Assembly (NCBI GenBank): GCA_002292815.1
Contig: DBBX01000027.1
Span: 1-64,000 of the forward strand
Source of the DNA: Thiotrichaceae bacterium UBA973
Lineage (GTDB): Bacteria; Pseudomonadota; Gammaproteobacteria; Eutrophobiales; Eutrophobiaceae
Direction: 5' to 3'
DNA length: 64,000 nt
Shown: positions 53,482-62,904 of the stretch, one piece after another
Layout: every line of letters starts with the position of its first letter
Position numbering within the stretch: position 1 is the stretch's first letter
The notes under the pieces: generated by a model
Database searches by the model: none
Seen by the model: only the letters and a program-made list of their open reading frames with translations
Told to the model about the DNA's origin: nothing
Position numbers and translations under genes: made by a program

Positions 53482-53829
53482 ATGAAAGCAACAATCTATC
53501 ATAATCCACGTTGTTCCAAATCCAGACAAACACTTGCACTGCTTGAAGACAAGGGTGTTGATCTGGAGATTATTGAATATCTACAAACACCGCCAGACCA
53601 ACAAACGCTAGCCGATATTCTTAACAAACTGGATATCGTCCCAACTGATTTAATGAGAAAAGGTGAATCGGTCTACAAAGAGCTTAATCTCGGGGACAAA
53701 TCCGATGACACTCAAGCATTATTGGATGCCATGGTAGAAAACCCCATCCTGATTGAACGTCCAATAGTAGTCGCCAATGGAAAAGCCGCCATAGGTAGAC
53801 CGCCTGAATCTGTCCTCGATATTCTTTGA
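53482..53829 (+). CDS. arsC: Glutaredoxin-dependent arsenate reductase-like protein
   Basis: A 115-residue thioredoxin-fold ArsC protein with the catalytic Cys in YHNPRCSKSRQTLALLE. The segment IVANGKAAIGRPPESVLDIL matches the ArsC C-terminus with the Arg of the oxyanion site. With no ars operon nearby, it may be an arsenate reductase or an ArsC/YffB relative. It is immediately followed by wrbA, a common pairing. Confidence 0.9.
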   Translation: MKATIYHNPRCSKSRQTLALLEDKGVDLEIIEYLQTPPDQQTLADILNKLDIVPTDLMRKGESVYKELNLGDKSDDTQALLDAMVENPILIERPIVVANGKAAIGRPPESVLDIL

Positions 53830-53830
53830 A

Positions 53831-54427
53831 ATGACACAAATTCTTGTCCTTTACTATAGTCGAAGTGGCAGTGTCGCTGAGATGGCTCGTCATATTGCCC
53901 ACGGCATAGAATCCGTAACTGACTGCGAAGCCAATATACGAACCGTGCCTGCAGTTTCCGCTACTTCTGAAAGTGTTGAGTCTGAAGTCCCTGAATCTGG
54001 CCCTCCCTATGCCACACATGAAGACCTGATAAATTGTGATGGTCTTGCGCTAGGCAGTCCAACCCGATTTGGCAACATGGCTTCGGCAATGAAATATTTT
54101 ATAGACTCAACTTCAGATATTTGGGCATCTGCGAGCCTCGCGGGAAAACCAGCTAGTGTATTCAGCTCATCAGCAAGTCTGCACGGCGGACAAGAAACAA
54201 CACTACTATCAATGATGCTGCCACTAATGCATCACGGTATGCTGCTGGTAGGTCTGCCCTATACCGAGTCGAGTTTATTTAGCAACGAGGGTGGGGGTAC
54301 GCCGTATGGAGCTACACATGTCGCCGGCGATAAAAACCAATATCCCGTTAGCGAAAATGAAAAGAAGCTTTGCTTTGCAGCAGGAAAACGATTGGCTGAA
54401 ATTACTAAAAAATTAAATGCTAGTTAA
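53831..54427 (+). CDS. wrbA: NAD(P)H:quinone oxidoreductase WrbA-type flavoprotein
   Basis: A 198-residue flavodoxin-like enzyme. FMN is bound by the phosphate loop YYSRSGSVAEMARHIA and by GLALGSPTRFGNMASAMKYFID and VFSSSASLHGGQETTLLSM. The WrbA insertion between strands is visible at SEVPESGPPYATHEDL. It starts one base after the arsC stop and converges with hda, whose 3' end it overlaps by eight bases. Confidence 0.93.
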   Translation: MTQILVLYYSRSGSVAEMARHIAHGIESVTDCEANIRTVPAVSATSESVESEVPESGPPYATHEDLINCDGLALGSPTRFGNMASAMKYFIDSTSDIWASASLAGKPASVFSSSASLHGGQETTLLSMMLPLMHHGMLLVGLPYTESSLFSNEGGGTPYGATHVAGDKNQYPVSENEKKLCFAAGKRLAEITKKLNAS

Positions 54428-55127
54428 TTAGTTCTTTTACAAATGGTATCGTTATCTTTCGCTTCGCAGCTAGCGAGGCATGGTCGATTTTATCAAGAAT
54501 ACTCATCAACGTAGCCATGTCGCGATCGACTCGCCGGATTATAAATTCAATCACATCATCACTGAGTTCAAATGAACGAAGCTTTGCTTTTTGTTTTAAA
54601 ATTTGAATCTTCAATTCATCACTGGGTGTTTTTATTTTGCAAACCTGATCCCAGCTCAATCTGGATTTCAGGTCATTAACCTCAAGGGGGATATTTGCCG
54701 GTGAAATATTGGCACTAATTACCAGAGAACGTTTATTGTCACGTAGCTCATTATAAAGCCAGGTCAATCCTTGTTGCCATTCCAGATGTCCGGAAATGCA
54801 TTCAAGATCATCGATACAAACAATATCCAAATCACCCAAATCATGCAGCATTTCAATGCTAATCTCGTCCAACTGTTTTAACGGGATATAGGCAACATGT
54901 AAGTTTGATTCACTTGCTTGTTTACAAACTGCTTGCAAAAGGTGTGTCTTCCCTGTTCCCTGCACCCCCCAAAGATATAGACAATGTGGTTTTTCATTAC
55001 TCGCTATTGATTTTAATAGGTGTAATAAGGTTTTATTCTCGCCTTGTAAAAATGTATCAAGGTCATGCTGCTGATTATTTTCAAACTGAAATGGTATTTG
55101 TGCAACAGATGAAGAAGCTGAAGTCAT
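54420..55127 (-). CDS. hda: DnaA regulatory inactivator Hda
   Basis: AAA+ protein that with the sliding clamp stimulates ATP hydrolysis by DnaA, 235 residues. The N-terminus has QIPFQFE, a plausible clamp-binding motif. Walker A is GVQGTGKTHLLQA, Walker B is VCIDDLECISG, and the sensor-2 helix region follows near 215-225. It lacks the DnaA DNA-binding domain. It follows perM with a four-base overlap. Confidence 0.93.
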   Translation of the reverse strand: MTSASSSVAQIPFQFENNQQHDLDTFLQGENKTLLHLLKSIASNEKPHCLYLWGVQGTGKTHLLQAVCKQASESNLHVAYIPLKQLDEISIEMLHDLGDLDIVCIDDLECISGHLEWQQGLTWLYNELRDNKRSLVISANISPANIPLEVNDLKSRLSWDQVCKIKTPSDELKIQILKQKAKLRSFELSDDVIEFIIRRVDRDMATLMSILDKIDHASLAAKRKITIPFVKELIN

Positions 55128-56188
55128 GGCGTGTAAAAACCACTATTTAAATATTGCTTGTGAAAATGTCGCAACAATACTGTGATGACTGCCGCCGCAG
55201 GTAAAGCGATTAGCATACCGATAAAGCCGAATAATTGTGCCCCAGCCATTACTGCAAAGATCACTGCAACTGGATGCAGACCAATTCTATCTCCTATTAA
55301 CATCGGTGACAGCACCATGCCTTCGAGAATTTGCCCTGCCCCAAAAACAATCAAGACATAAATAATATGGATTACATCATGAAATTGCATTAAAGCAGCT
55401 AGCCCGGCGATCACAATCCCAACAATAAAACCAAGATATGGAACAAAACTGACTACGCCTGCCGTTAATCCAATCAACAATGAAAACTCAAGCCCGACAA
55501 TCCACAAGCCAATGCTATAAAAAACACCCTGTGCAAGCATGACCATAAGCTGTCCTCTAAAAAACTCTGCTAGAACCGCATCGCAGTCTTTTGCTAAAGG
55601 TGTCACAACCAACTCATATTTTCTGGGAATTAGGTTTTTAACCCTGTCCACAAGGTTATCCCAATCTCTCAAGAGGTAAAAAGTAACTACCGGTATCAAT
55701 AATATATAACTTATCCAAAGTAGTATTAATTGACCAGAGGCAGAAATTTCCTTGATAAATTTTCCAGCAATATTGCCTAGTGTTTGCCAATCGTCAGCTA
55801 AAGATTCCTTTATCCCGCTTAAACCAAACATACCTGGGTCTATACCAAAACGTTGTGATAACCATGGAATAAAACCTGATTGTATCCAGTCAATCATATC
55901 TGGAATACGTACAATTAATCGTCTGATTTGTTCTTCGATTAATGGAAAGACAACCAGCACAAAACATAAGCTAATGATCAACATTAGCAAGAAGACAAAG
56001 ACAACAGAGACTGTTCTTGAGAATTTTATCCGCTCCAGTCTATCTACAGCAGGATCACCAATATAGGCAAGAAAAGCACTAATCAGGAAAGGCGTTAATA
56101 TCGGTGCCAATAGATATAACAAATACCCGGAGATTGTTAATACTGCCAGTACCAACCATTTCTGGGCATCAGTTATTTCTGTACTCAT
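55124..56188 (-). CDS. perM: AI-2E/PerM family permease
   Basis: A 354-residue integral membrane protein of the AI-2E transporter family (PerM type, function uncertain). About seven helices are visible, with the family blocks FLISAFLAYIGDPAVDRL, LIPVVTFYLLRDWD, LTAGVVSFVPYLGFIVGIV and SPMLIGDRIGLHPVAVIFAVMAG. The order DUF2066-perM-hda upstream of divergent purM is conserved in gammaproteobacteria. It overlaps both neighbours by four bases. Confidence 0.92.
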   Translation of the reverse strand: MSTEITDAQKWLVLAVLTISGYLLYLLAPILTPFLISAFLAYIGDPAVDRLERIKFSRTVSVVFVFLLMLIISLCFVLVVFPLIEEQIRRLIVRIPDMIDWIQSGFIPWLSQRFGIDPGMFGLSGIKESLADDWQTLGNIAGKFIKEISASGQLILLWISYILLIPVVTFYLLRDWDNLVDRVKNLIPRKYELVVTPLAKDCDAVLAEFFRGQLMVMLAQGVFYSIGLWIVGLEFSLLIGLTAGVVSFVPYLGFIVGIVIAGLAALMQFHDVIHIIYVLIVFGAGQILEGMVLSPMLIGDRIGLHPVAVIFAVMAGAQLFGFIGMLIALPAAAVITVLLRHFHKQYLNSGFYTP

Positions 56189-57231
56189 CTTGGTAATAGA
56201 CGATAGGTTATCTGCTCATTATCACTAACAAGCTCAAGTGTCTTACCCAATGCAATAGATTGATCAATCACAGCTAGTCCACCACGATTGACCAAGGTAA
56301 ACATAACATTATTTCTGGAGACACGTTTAACTTGGACCGAGCTGATAGATTGTACTGACTCCAGATATGATAAGGCTCTGGCATATTTATCCAGATTATC
56401 AATATCGGTCACTAATAGTTCGATAACTTCTGAAACGGATGAACCAGCATTTACATATTGTGAGGCGATCCTATCGACTAGTTCATCAACACCTTCTTTC
56501 AAAACTATCTCAGCTAATTCGCCCTGATTAGTCCAGCTCTGAGTCTGCTCATTAATATAGGCCGTCCATTTTGACTCCCAAAGATTTGGCGACACCTGAA
56601 TGACCTTTGCCGTCAAGATAACATCGGCCTGATAACGATTTGAGGCGTTTGCTATCGGTTCTTTAAAACCGCCCCAAACATCACTAATACTTATTTGCGA
56701 GCTATCTTCAAGATCAAGCAGCGGAAACAATAATGATAGGCCTCTAGCCGCTGCACTTGCATCGAGCATATTTAAATATTCAGGGCTGTCTTCAAAACTA
56801 ACGAGCCGACGATTTTCATTTTTTTCGTATGCTAACCAAACCAGTACCGATGGTCGCTCCTGCCCCCAAATGCTTAACCCATAGTCCCTAAGCCCCTCAT
56901 TTAAGGCCGTTTCGTCAAATTGAACCAATAGCTCGGTTGCTTGAACAGCCGATTCTTCCGGTTTATCTGTATGCCGATAACTAAATTGTTGGACGAATCG
57001 CTCTGGGCGTTCGAGGAGAGGAACAATATCACTACTTGTTCTTATGTTTCTATCACCAGTCAGCTTAACCAGAACCTGAATTAACGCCTGTTTTATGGCA
57101 GGGCTACGTTTTGAGGCAGATTCATTGGCAACTGGCACTGTTGATTGATAGAGACCTGCAACCCTGATCGCATAAACATTTTGAGCCAAAAGGGCGAAAA
57201 AAAATACTATAACTGTCATTCTAAATTTCAT
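56185..57231 (-). CDS. DUF2066 secreted protein
   Basis: A 348-residue protein of the DUF2066 family. I choose the ATG at 57229-57231, which opens a signal peptide (MKFRMTVIVFFFALLAQNVYA); a TTG six codons earlier is possible. The family region RSPAIKQALIQVLVKLTGDRNIRTS follows near residue 40, and ERPSVLVWLAYE is seen further on. Function unknown. It is the first gene of DUF2066-perM-hda, divergent from purM across 74 bases. Confidence 0.88.
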   Translation of the reverse strand: MKFRMTVIVFFFALLAQNVYAIRVAGLYQSTVPVANESASKRSPAIKQALIQVLVKLTGDRNIRTSSDIVPLLERPERFVQQFSYRHTDKPEESAVQATELLVQFDETALNEGLRDYGLSIWGQERPSVLVWLAYEKNENRRLVSFEDSPEYLNMLDASAAARGLSLLFPLLDLEDSSQISISDVWGGFKEPIANASNRYQADVILTAKVIQVSPNLWESKWTAYINEQTQSWTNQGELAEIVLKEGVDELVDRIASQYVNAGSSVSEVIELLVTDIDNLDKYARALSYLESVQSISSVQVKRVSRNNVMFTLVNRGGLAVIDQSIALGKTLELVSDNEQITYRLLPR

Positions 57232-57305
57232 AATGAATACGCTAAGCAAGACTTGTCTTTAAGTCAAGGATTGCGAGAAGGTGACGACATCGATACCATA
57301 GCCGC

Positions 57306-58352
57306 ATGAATGAACCCACAGAAAAAAAACTTAGCTATGAAGACGCTGGCGTTAGCATAGAACATGGCAATGAACTGGTTAAACGCCTGAAAAAGACTGT
57401 AAGTAGTACTCATCGAAAAGGAGTGATGGGCGGACTTGGTGGTTTTGGGGCATTATTTGATCTTGGCTCATTAAATTACAAACACCCAGTGCTAGTATCC
57501 GGCACCGATGGTGTTGGCACCAAGATTAAACTTGCCATTGATAATAACCGACACGAGTCTATCGGCATTGACCTAGTCGGCATGTGTGTAAACGATTTAA
57601 TCGTACAGGGCGCAGATCCTTTATTTTTCCTTGATTATTTTGCCTGTTCCAGTCTTGATGTTGATGTTGCTGAAACGGTCATTAATGGCATAGCTGAGGG
57701 TTGCTCATTAGCTGGCTGTAGTCTTATTGGTGGTGAAACGGCAGAAATGCCAGGCATGTATCAGTCAGGCGAATATGACTTGGCGGGTTTTTGTGTCGGC
57801 GTCGTTGAAAAAGATGAAATAATAACAGGTCAAGGGGTATCAGCAGGAGATTCGGTCATTGCCATAGCTTCGAGTGGTTGTCATTCAAATGGTTACTCTT
57901 TGATCAGAAAAATTATTGCAGACACTAATCAGGACTTATCCGAAACGCTAGACGGAAAAGCGCTGTTAGACCACTTGCTTGAACCAACCCGGATCTATGT
58001 AAAACAAATTCTTGGTTTGATTAAAGAAGTCCCTATCAAGGCAATCGCACACATTACTGGTGGTGGACTAATTGAAAATATTCCCCGCGTCATCCCTGAA
58101 AATTTAGCTGTGCAAATAGAGGCTAATAGTTGGAAGTTGCCCCCTATCTTTGAATGGCTACGTGAAAAAGGGAATGTTGATTCTCACGAAATGTATAAAA
58201 CGTTTAACTGTGGTGTCGGGTTAATATTATGTATAGATGCTGACAATGCGAGCAAGACACTATCCTATCTAAAAGATGTTGGTGAGGACGCCTGGATAAT
58301 TGGACAAATTACAGCCGACGAAAAAACAAACGGAAGCGTAGAAATAAGGTAA
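57306..58352 (+). CDS. purM: Phosphoribosylformylglycinamidine cyclo-ligase
   Basis: AIR synthetase of purine synthesis, 348 residues. Signatures are LSYEDAGVSIEHGNELV, GGFGALFDL, VLVSGTDGVGTKIKLA, DCVNDL-like GMCVNDLIVQGADPLFFLDYFA, LIGGETAEMPGMY and ASSGCHSNGYSLIR. In most gammaproteobacteria purN follows; here a convergent glycosyltransferase gene begins 15 bases after the stop, so purN is elsewhere or replaced. Confidence 0.97.
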   Translation: MNEPTEKKLSYEDAGVSIEHGNELVKRLKKTVSSTHRKGVMGGLGGFGALFDLGSLNYKHPVLVSGTDGVGTKIKLAIDNNRHESIGIDLVGMCVNDLIVQGADPLFFLDYFACSSLDVDVAETVINGIAEGCSLAGCSLIGGETAEMPGMYQSGEYDLAGFCVGVVEKDEIITGQGVSAGDSVIAIASSGCHSNGYSLIRKIIADTNQDLSETLDGKALLDHLLEPTRIYVKQILGLIKEVPIKAIAHITGGGLIENIPRVIPENLAVQIEANSWKLPPIFEWLREKGNVDSHEMYKTFNCGVGLILCIDADNASKTLSYLKDVGEDAWIIGQITADEKTNGSVEIR

Positions 58353-58367
58353 CGATTACGCCTGAGA

Positions 58368-59351
58368 CTAGGATTTATTATCCTCTTGATTAGAAAGATA
58401 GCGTGATTTCTGCATGTCCTTTACAAGGTAAAGCGGTCTATTTTTAGTTTCGTTGAATACACGCCCTAGATACTCTCCGATAACACCTAGCGCAAGAAGT
58501 TGTATACCACCAATAAAGGTAATTAAGACAACTAATGATGCATAGCCGGCGACAGGATCTCCATAAAGAAATTTCTTTATAATGATGAGAGTACCAAAAA
58601 CTAGTGCAATAAATGCGGATAGCACACCGACCATAGAAGCTAATCTTAAAGGTAAAACAGAAAAAGAGGTTAAGCCCTCGAACGCCAGATTCACTAATGC
58701 CCAAAAGCCCCATTTTGTATCTCCTGCGTACCGTTCATCGCGTTCATAGGTGACTTCTACTTGCGAGTAACCTACCCATGCAAACAAACCTTTCATATAT
58801 CGGTGTTTTTCCCGCAATTTTAACAAGGCGTCTAATGCATCACGACTTAACAACCTAAAATCACCGGTATCTTTTGGAATTTTTATATCACTTAATTGAT
58901 ATAGAAAACGATAATACATATAAGAGGTTAATTTTTTAAACCAGCTCTCCCCTCTCCTCTTGAGCCTTTTCGCATTAACAACATCATTGCCATCAAGCCA
59001 TTTCGCAACCATCTCTGAAATTACCTCAGGAGGGTCTTGCAGGTCTGTATCTATCACTACAACAGCATCACCGAGCGCATGATCCAGTCCTGCAGTCAAA
59101 GCGATTTCTTTACCAAAATTTCTACTTAAATCTATTATCGTAATTCTTGGATCATTGCTACGTTGCTTGCTCATTAGTTCAAGAGTGTCATCCTGACTAC
59201 CATCATTGACATAGATAACTTCCAGCTCCAGATCTAAATCTTTGGTCGAACTGATGAGCCTTGAATAAAACGCATCTAGACCAGCAGACTCATTGTATGC
59301 TGGTGCCACAATAGACAATATTTTTTTTCTTTTTGCTTGTTTGTTATCCAT
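58368..59351 (-). CDS. GT2 glycosyltransferase, GtrB/DPM-type
   Basis: A 327-residue polyprenyl-phosphate sugar transferase. The GT-A domain has VAPAYNESAGLDAFYSRL, LEVIYVNDGSQDDTLELM, GKEIALTAGLDHALGDAVVVIDTDLQDPPEVI (DxD-type) and RLLSRDALDALLKL. Two C-terminal helices (about 235-300) match bactoprenol glucosyltransferases. It probably loads sugar on undecaprenyl phosphate for envelope glycans. It follows a methyltransferase gene after six bases. Confidence 0.9.
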   Translation of the reverse strand: MDNKQAKRKKILSIVAPAYNESAGLDAFYSRLISSTKDLDLELEVIYVNDGSQDDTLELMSKQRSNDPRITIIDLSRNFGKEIALTAGLDHALGDAVVVIDTDLQDPPEVISEMVAKWLDGNDVVNAKRLKRRGESWFKKLTSYMYYRFLYQLSDIKIPKDTGDFRLLSRDALDALLKLREKHRYMKGLFAWVGYSQVEVTYERDERYAGDTKWGFWALVNLAFEGLTSFSVLPLRLASMVGVLSAFIALVFGTLIIIKKFLYGDPVAGYASLVVLITFIGGIQLLALGVIGEYLGRVFNETKNRPLYLVKDMQKSRYLSNQEDNKS

Positions 59352-59357
59352 ATAAAT

Positions 59358-60089
59358 TCATGCTTTCTCAGCAACAACTATTATTGACAAGCCGAAAGGA
59401 AATGAGACTTTACCCAGGATACAAGTCTCTAGGCTAAATATCTTTTCAAACAAAATATTTATAACTCGATTTGGTACAGATAAACCATCTATTATTGACG
59501 GTGGAAAGACCTTATCTTTAAGACGGTCTAATAGCGCTAATGGAAATAAAAACGAATTAAAGTAGGATATGTAATTCACCTTCCACCCATTATTTTCTAT
59601 AATTTTTTTCAACTGCCTGACCGTATACCTTCTTTTATGATGATGTAATTCGTCATGCCTGGTCCAGAGAAACTGATACGCAGGGACAGTAATTAATAAT
59701 TTTCCTTTACTCTTAGCCCAGTTTCTCAATGAGGATAAACTCTTTTCATCATCATCTATATGTTCCAAAACATCTAACAATACAATCAAATCATTTTCTC
59801 TATTTATATCTGAGGGGAAGTTATCCGGCAACTCTCCTTTGACTACCTTACCTATTTGCCTTGATTGTGCTCTTGCCAAGGCATTATCATCTCTTTCAAT
59901 CGCTATTAATTCACCATATTTTGATAAAAACTCAAGATTGTCACCGTTACCACAGCCTGCATCCATTATCTTAGAATTTGACCCAAGTCCTAAAGTATCA
60001 ATAACACTAGCAATTATTTTTCGTCGCGCAACGAACCACCAATGTTGAGTTTCAACCTTATACATTTCATCAAACAGTTCATTTTCCAT
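59358..60089 (-). CDS. SAM-dependent methyltransferase of the glycan cluster
   Basis: A class I methyltransferase of 243 residues. The N-terminus ELFDEMYKVETQHWWFVARRKII is typical of a family linked to glycosyltransferases. The SAM site is IMDAGCGNGDNLEFL, followed by ENDLIVLLDVLEHIDDDE and LLITVPAYQFLWTRHDELHHHKRRY. It is adjacent to the GT2 gene and trmJ. The methyl acceptor is not known, possibly a glycan or lipid-linked sugar. Confidence 0.82.
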   Translation of the reverse strand: MENELFDEMYKVETQHWWFVARRKIIASVIDTLGLGSNSKIMDAGCGNGDNLEFLSKYGELIAIERDDNALARAQSRQIGKVVKGELPDNFPSDINRENDLIVLLDVLEHIDDDEKSLSSLRNWAKSKGKLLITVPAYQFLWTRHDELHHHKRRYTVRQLKKIIENNGWKVNYISYFNSFLFPLALLDRLKDKVFPPSIIDGLSVPNRVINILFEKIFSLETCILGKVSFPFGLSIIVVAEKA

Positions 60090-60107
60090 AGCTGAAATCC
60101 AATCTTT

Positions 60108-60830
60108 TTATTTCTGTTTCTCTTGAATTTTAGCCAAGAAACCACGCAATATTTTCCATTCACTTTCATCTAATTGTGCTCGATTAAAGAGACGCCGCAT
60201 TCTATGCATCAATCGTCGAGGATAGTTAACATCATGATAGCCTATCTCAATCATGCATTCTTCTAGATGCTCATAAAACATTTCTATCTTTTCCTGACTT
60301 ACAAGAGGCACCTTATCTTCTTTAACTACACCTTCATTCGCATTACGTTTAAGGAATAATTCGTAACATATAATCTGCACCGCGGATGCCAGGTTCAGAG
60401 AACTATAATCAGCATTAGTCGGTATTTGTAATACCAAATTTCCTAATTCCATTTCTTCGTTACTCAAGCCAGAGTTTTCTCTCCCGAAGACAATGGCAAC
60501 ATTTCCTCCGTTTGATTTAGCTACCTTTTCAGCACACTCCCGAGGAGAAACCATTGGCCAGGGAATACTCCTTGTCCTGGCGCTAGTGGTTATAACTAGT
60601 TCGCAATCTGAAATGGCTGATTTTAAATCATCATGTATACTTGCATTTGCCAATATATCGTCCGCCCCTGCTGCTCGAGCAGTTGCCACGGCAGAGGGAA
60701 ATTCTTTCGGATTAACCAAATATAGATTATCCTGTGACATTGTTTTCATTGCCCGCGCTGCGGCTCCAATATTGCCCGGATGTGTCGTGCCAACCAGAAC
60801 AATGCGCGCATTATTAATTATCGAATTCAT
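60108..60830 (-). CDS. trmJ: tRNA (cytidine/uridine-2'-O-)-methyltransferase TrmJ
   Basis: SPOUT methyltransferase modifying tRNA position 32, 240 residues. Visible are VGTTHPGNIGAAARAMKTM near residue 13, the knot segment VAIVFGRENSGLSNEEM, and LQIPTNADYSSLNLASAVQIICYEL. The C-terminal helical extension (about 165-240, with RRLMHRMRRLFNRA) is typical of TrmJ. It is divergent from suhB across 72 bases. Confidence 0.95.
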   Translation of the reverse strand: MNSIINNARIVLVGTTHPGNIGAAARAMKTMSQDNLYLVNPKEFPSAVATARAAGADDILANASIHDDLKSAISDCELVITTSARTRSIPWPMVSPRECAEKVAKSNGGNVAIVFGRENSGLSNEEMELGNLVLQIPTNADYSSLNLASAVQIICYELFLKRNANEGVVKEDKVPLVSQEKIEMFYEHLEECMIEIGYHDVNYPRRLMHRMRRLFNRAQLDESEWKILRGFLAKIQEKQK

Positions 60831-60902
60831 ATTTAATCACTACACTCATCTTTTCACTCAACGTAGAATACGTTTTTAATATTTCAAGGATTTAAAACAC
60901 TC

Positions 60903-61673
60903 ATGCATCCCATGCTCAATATTGCAATACGTGCTGCCCGAGCAGCAGGAGACCTAATTGTACGTGAAATGGATCGCGTAAGTGGCATATCTATTGATAT
61001 CAAAGGTAAAAATGATTTTGTCACCGAAGTAGATACTCAGGCTGAATACACTATTATAAACACCATTAAACAATCATATCCCGATCACGCCTTTTTGTGC
61101 GAAGAAAGTGGTGCATCTGGAGAAAGTGATTTTCTTTGGATAATCGATCCACTTGATGGCACCACGAATTTTCTGCATGGATTTCCACATTTTGCAGTGT
61201 CAATTGCCCTCCAGCATAAAGGACGTCTAGACCAAGCAGTGATTTATGATCCACTGAAGCAAGAATTATTTACTGCATCTAAAGGCAAAGGCGCTCAACT
61301 TAACAATAAAAAAATCCGTGTTAGCCAACAAAAAACACTTGATGGCGCATTACTTGGTACAGGCTTTCCATATGGTGATGCTCATAGCGTTGATGAGTTT
61401 ATCAGTAGTTTCAAATCACTATATCCTGAAATTGCCGGAATTAGACGCGCTGGAGTGGCCTCGCTTGATTTAGCCTATGTCGCTTGCGGTCGCTTGGATG
61501 GTTTTTGGGAGTACAGTCTCAAGCCATGGGATATTGCAGCTGGAGTCTTAATCACTCAAGAAGCGGGGGGGATTAACAGTGAAATATCGGGCGGCTTGGA
61601 TTATATGAAAAGTGGAAATATAATTTCTGCGAATCCAAAATTAATTAAAGCAATACTACAAAAAATATTGTAG
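60903..61673 (+). CDS. suhB: Inositol-1-monophosphatase family protein SuhB
   Basis: Mg-dependent phosphatase and rRNA transcription/antitermination factor, 256 residues. Metal ligands are in LCEESGASG, WIIDPLDGTTNFLHGFPHFAVSIAL (DPLDGT) and KPWDIAAGVLITQEAGG (WDxAAG). Adjacent to divergent trmJ, as in many gammaproteobacteria. A 14-base perfect palindromic stem follows the stop. Confidence 0.96.
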   Translation: MHPMLNIAIRAARAAGDLIVREMDRVSGISIDIKGKNDFVTEVDTQAEYTIINTIKQSYPDHAFLCEESGASGESDFLWIIDPLDGTTNFLHGFPHFAVSIALQHKGRLDQAVIYDPLKQELFTASKGKGAQLNNKKIRVSQQKTLDGALLGTGFPYGDAHSVDEFISSFKSLYPEIAGIRRAGVASLDLAYVACGRLDGFWEYSLKPWDIAAGVLITQEAGGINSEISGGLDYMKSGNIISANPKLIKAILQKIL

Positions 61674-61706
61674 TTATGCATGTTGGTTCACTATGTAATA
61701 AAAAGC

Positions 61707-61738
61707 TTTTATAATACATAGTGATATGTATTATAAAA
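61707..61738. repeat. 14-base perfect inverted repeat after suhB
   Basis: TTTTATAATACATA (61707-61720) and its exact inverse (61725-61738) surround GTGA. The stem is nearly all A-T, with one G-C pair. It could end suhB transcription in both directions, or be an operator. An AT-rich stem is weak for factor-independent termination, although the flanking A and T runs fit. Confidence 0.5.
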
Positions 61739-61743
61739 TGTGA

Positions 61744-61914
61744 TTATGCAAAATCAGATTTTTAAAGAACAGATATAAAAATATATTAGTAACATGGGGA
61801 GCGGTTTTTTGGGCTTCCCTCTTTGCAAAAAAATTATTGAAATGGAAACCGATCACACAACTGAATGCTGGTCTGAAAAGGATAATTGTCTACTTTAAAA
61901 AGAAAATTACCTGA
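61744..61914 (+). pseudogene. Possible C-terminal gene remnant without start codon
   Basis: Between the palindrome and the next GT2 gene the plus strand holds 56 sense codons with protein-like composition: ILVTWGAVFWASLFAKKLL, then KWKPITQLNAGLKRI, ending KKKIT and stop. An in-frame TGA precedes it directly and no ATG, GTG or early TTG serves as start. I read it as a fragment of a lost gene, perhaps from the envelope cluster. The family is not recognised and chance is possible. Confidence 0.3.
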
Positions 61915-61955
61915 GAATCTAATGTTAAATATTAAAAATACTAAATAGGTTTGTT

Positions 61956-62660
61956 ATGACATATAAGCTTTCTATTATTATTCCTTGTTTTAATGAAATA
62001 ACAACAATAGAAACGTTAATAAATAACGTCATTAATTCTCCTATTAAAAATACTGAAATTATTGTTGTCGATGATTTCTCTACAGATGGTACACGTGAGT
62101 TGTTAAATGAAAGATTAAGAGAACTTATAGATAAATTAATTTTCCAAGATAGCAATCAAGGTAAAGGAGCTGCAATCCGTGCTGGGATAAAACAAGCCTC
62201 CGGAGATTATGTCATTATTCAGGACGCCGATCTGGAATATGACCCACAAGACTATCCAAAATTACTTAACCCATTACTGGATGATAGAGCTGATGTGGTT
62301 TACGGCAGTAGATTCCTTGGTGGAAATTCACACCGTGTTTTATTCTTTTGGCATTCAGTTGGTAATCGTTTTCTCACCTTGTTATGCAACATGTTCAGTG
62401 ACATCAGTCTTTCTGATATGGAAACCTGTTATAAAGTATTTAAAAAAGAAATTATTCAAAATATTAATATTCGGGAAAATCGCTTTGGTTTTGAGCCTGA
62501 AATTACAATTAAGATTTCAAAAATACCTGAAATCAGAATATACGAGGTTGGTATATCTTATTATGGCAGAACATATGCTGAAGGAAAAAAAATAAACTGG
62601 AAGGACGGAGTTAGTGCTATATACTGCATTTTTAAGTATGGGCTCTTCCGTATTAATTAA
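61956..62660 (+). CDS. GT2 glycosyltransferase, DPM1-like
   Basis: A 234-residue soluble GT-A enzyme resembling dolichol/undecaprenyl-phosphate mannosyltransferases. It has LSIIIPCFNEITTIETLINN, EIIVVDDFSTDGTRELL, GKGAAIRAGIKQASGDYVIIQDADLEYDPQDY (DAD motif), VVYGSRFLGG, and ETCYKVFKKEIIQNI near the C-terminus. It has no transmembrane helices. The preceding 282 bases hold a palindrome and a possible gene remnant. Confidence 0.88.
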   Translation: MTYKLSIIIPCFNEITTIETLINNVINSPIKNTEIIVVDDFSTDGTRELLNERLRELIDKLIFQDSNQGKGAAIRAGIKQASGDYVIIQDADLEYDPQDYPKLLNPLLDDRADVVYGSRFLGGNSHRVLFFWHSVGNRFLTLLCNMFSDISLSDMETCYKVFKKEIIQNINIRENRFGFEPEITIKISKIPEIRIYEVGISYYGRTYAEGKKINWKDGVSAIYCIFKYGLFRIN

Positions 62661-62904
62661 AGCTTATACCTCCTCCTAAGTTAATTTTGGCATCTGGGAA
62701 ATATACTCGTTAGTCATTCCATTCTTTCTCGTCTGATTTTTCTCTATTAATTAGTGCCGCACCCTATAGATTACCTGATGTTAATCAAATGGCGTTGCTT
62801 TCAATGCTAACGGGGCAGAAATGAATATACATATAGAAAATAACAACAATGAATTCATGCATACAGCATTGCCTTGCTTGCTAACAACAGTTTATAAGAT
62901 CACA

